Below, one piece after another: positions 62,797 to 64,000 of a stretch of 64,000 nucleotides of DNA. Every line of letters starts with the position of its first letter. Positions within the stretch are counted from its first letter, which is position 1. The position numbers were made by a program, and so were the translations under genes. This stretch comes from Hymenopellis radicata (Eukaryota; Basidiomycota; Agaricomycetes; Agaricales; Physalacriaceae), in the NCBI GenBank assembly GCA_015501595.1, contig JADNRX010000121.1, forward strand, positions 62,001-126,000. Reading direction: 5' to 3'. Below the pieces are notes generated by a model, which worked only from the letters and a program-made list of their open reading frames with translations, had not been told where the DNA came from and ran no database searches.

Positions 62797-62805
62797 ATGA
62801 AATGA
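62797..62805 (+). promoter_or_regulatory. minimal upstream ORF overlapping a start codon
   Basis: ATGAAATGA: a two-codon frame (Met-Lys-stop) whose stop overlaps the ATG of the P5B ATPase (62802-62804) in another frame. If the first ATG is used, the main ATG can be reached only by leaky scanning or by backing up after termination. Confidence 0.4.
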
Positions 62806-64000
62806 CACCCCTCGCGGGACCGTCCACCCAGACACCGTCGTACGACTACACCGAAGGAGCCTCTGCCTTGGACATCGACGATGCGGTCGCCAGCAACCGC
62901 CACTCGCGCCGGGACTCTCAGTACAGCACCATGTACGGCGACGAAGGCGAAGGCGCCATTTTCTCAGGTCCTGGACATAGTGATTCTGCCAATCCTAGTA
63001 GTGTGTCCAGGATGTCCCACATAGAGGCTGGGCGCCGTAGTAGTGAAGGCTGGTCTCGTCCTCGTCGTATGAGTCAAGGTTCTCGCTCGTCGAGCGGACG
63101 CAAACTCGCTCGCAGACTCAGTACAGACAGCCAAGTCTCCCGGCAAAGCACCGATCCTGGCGACAGCGATGAGGAAGATGGCCGCACTACAATATCACGA
63201 GAAAGTCGCTCTCGTCGTCGACGACCCTCATCACCCCCTAGACACAGCGTGTTCGAAAATATCGCAAATCTTTTTGGACGCGCTTCATCCCCAGTGCATT
63301 CGCGTCGACCATCATTTTCTCAACGGTCATCTACTGGTTCTCTCAGTCGACGGTCACAGCGCAGTCGCAGTCGTTCTGAATATGCACTCGAAACGGACGA
63401 TGAAGGAGAAGAACGATGGGGGTACTCATCAGGCGAAGAGGAGGATCTCGACGAGGCCGCGTCTATACAGACTATGGATACATATCCTGACAACATATCG
63501 GTTTCTGCTAGCATGGCATACGATTCAGACCCGCCTTCCCCTAGTGCTTCCCAAGGCCTACCACTCCTTGCCTCCGACCAGATTTTCGGCGGAGAATCGC
63601 GTATAGAGATGGAGGTACCGTTCGCCTTACTCGACCCACCGCCTCCGGGACCGCCTAGTCGGCAGACCATCTATATACCAGACGAAGATAGTACCATTCG
63701 CTTAGTCGGCTATGAGGTCGTTGCTTGGCGTCGCATGGTTTGGCGTATAGGTTGTGTCGTGACGTTCGGCATCCTGGCTCTTCTTGGACATTGGTTCCCT
63801 TCGCTTTGGCTCAAATGGGCAGCTCATGAGAAAGCATTCTCTGACAGTCAGGATGGCTTTGTCGTCGTAGAGGTGAGTCGTAAATGTTGCATTGAACCTA
63901 CACCAACGCGATCAGTCTGCCTACAGAGATATATCTATCTTCCCTATCCGGACCATCAGTTATAATTATTCCATCAATACAGTGTTCTCTGAAGAACCTG
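62802..64000 (+). CDS. P5B-type ATPase (Ypk9/ATP13A2 class), 5' part
   Basis: Only the N-terminus is in the window. P5B ATPases are lysosomal/vacuolar transporters (polyamines for ATP13A2) that protect against heavy metals. The first 280 residues are disordered, serine- and arginine-rich (SRESRSRRRRPSSPPRHS; RRSQRSRSRSEYALETDDEG). The family entry follows: YIPDEDSTIRLVGYEVVAWR, RMVWRIGCVVTFGILALLGH (first hydrophobic segment), WFPSLWLKWAAHEKAF, DGFVVVE. An intron after VVVE (donor GTGAGT, acceptor ATCAG) leads in phase to SAYRDISIFPIRTISYNY at the window edge. The catalytic DKTG motif lies beyond the end. The long N-terminal tail is common in fungi and likely a phosphorylation platform. Confidence 0.88.

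Overview
The window is nuclear DNA from an intron-dense fungus, almost certainly a basidiomycete of the Agaricomycetes type. The evidence is short GT-AG introns (mostly 46-60 nt) in nearly every gene, small intergenic gaps, and fungal families such as Zn2Cys6 regulators, a Scs3-type FIT protein and secreted GPI-type proteins. I see no rRNA, tRNA, CRISPR array, transposon or virus-like sequence. All models below come from reading splice sites by eye. Family calls are from recognised motifs; no database search was run.

Layout: 1-5.1 kb, 3' part of the ATR/Mec1 checkpoint kinase. 5.5-8.6 kb, a FIT-family ER protein, a MYND-finger protein and mitochondrial Rrg9. 8.6-10.8 kb, heme enzyme ALAD (Hem2) and LSm2. 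10.9-14.0 kb, a Zn2Cys6 regulator. 14.2-17.7 kb, WDR83, an F-box protein and a very small three-exon gene that reads as telomere protein Ten1. 18.2-26.3 kb, three unrecognised conserved-looking proteins around ribosomal protein uS7 (RPS5). 26.7-29.1 kb, a tandem pair of secreted cysteine-rich GPI-type proteins. 29.5-33.7 kb, a large disordered protein with a gelsolin-like C-terminus. 34.0-40.9 kb, divergent genome-stability genes: Nse4 (SMC5/6) and a PARP-finger/HIRAN/SNF2/RING protein (Rad5/HLTF class). 41.2-44.2 kb, a GNAT acetyltransferase, ARPC4 and a nucleolar FKBP. 45.8-55.5 kb, a secreted class-3 lipase, a coiled-coil protein, a second Zn2Cys6 regulator, an amidohydrolase-like protein and a proline-rich unknown. 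55.8-64 kb, a full-length ABCC (MRP) transporter divergent from the start of a P5B ATPase (Ypk9/ATP13A2 class).

Four genes (ATR, Ten1, Nse4, Rad5/HLTF-like) act in replication stress or telomere maintenance. Nse4 and the Rad5-like gene share a 130-bp promoter holding a perfect ACGCGT box. The ABCC and P5B genes, both of types usually found on the vacuole, also share one promoter region. The most distinctive structures are micro-exons of 6, 9 and 15 nt inside ATPase motifs. A second notable pattern is about ten places where a conserved reading frame shifts by -1, often at C/G runs, which looks like systematic base loss in the assembly rather than gene death.
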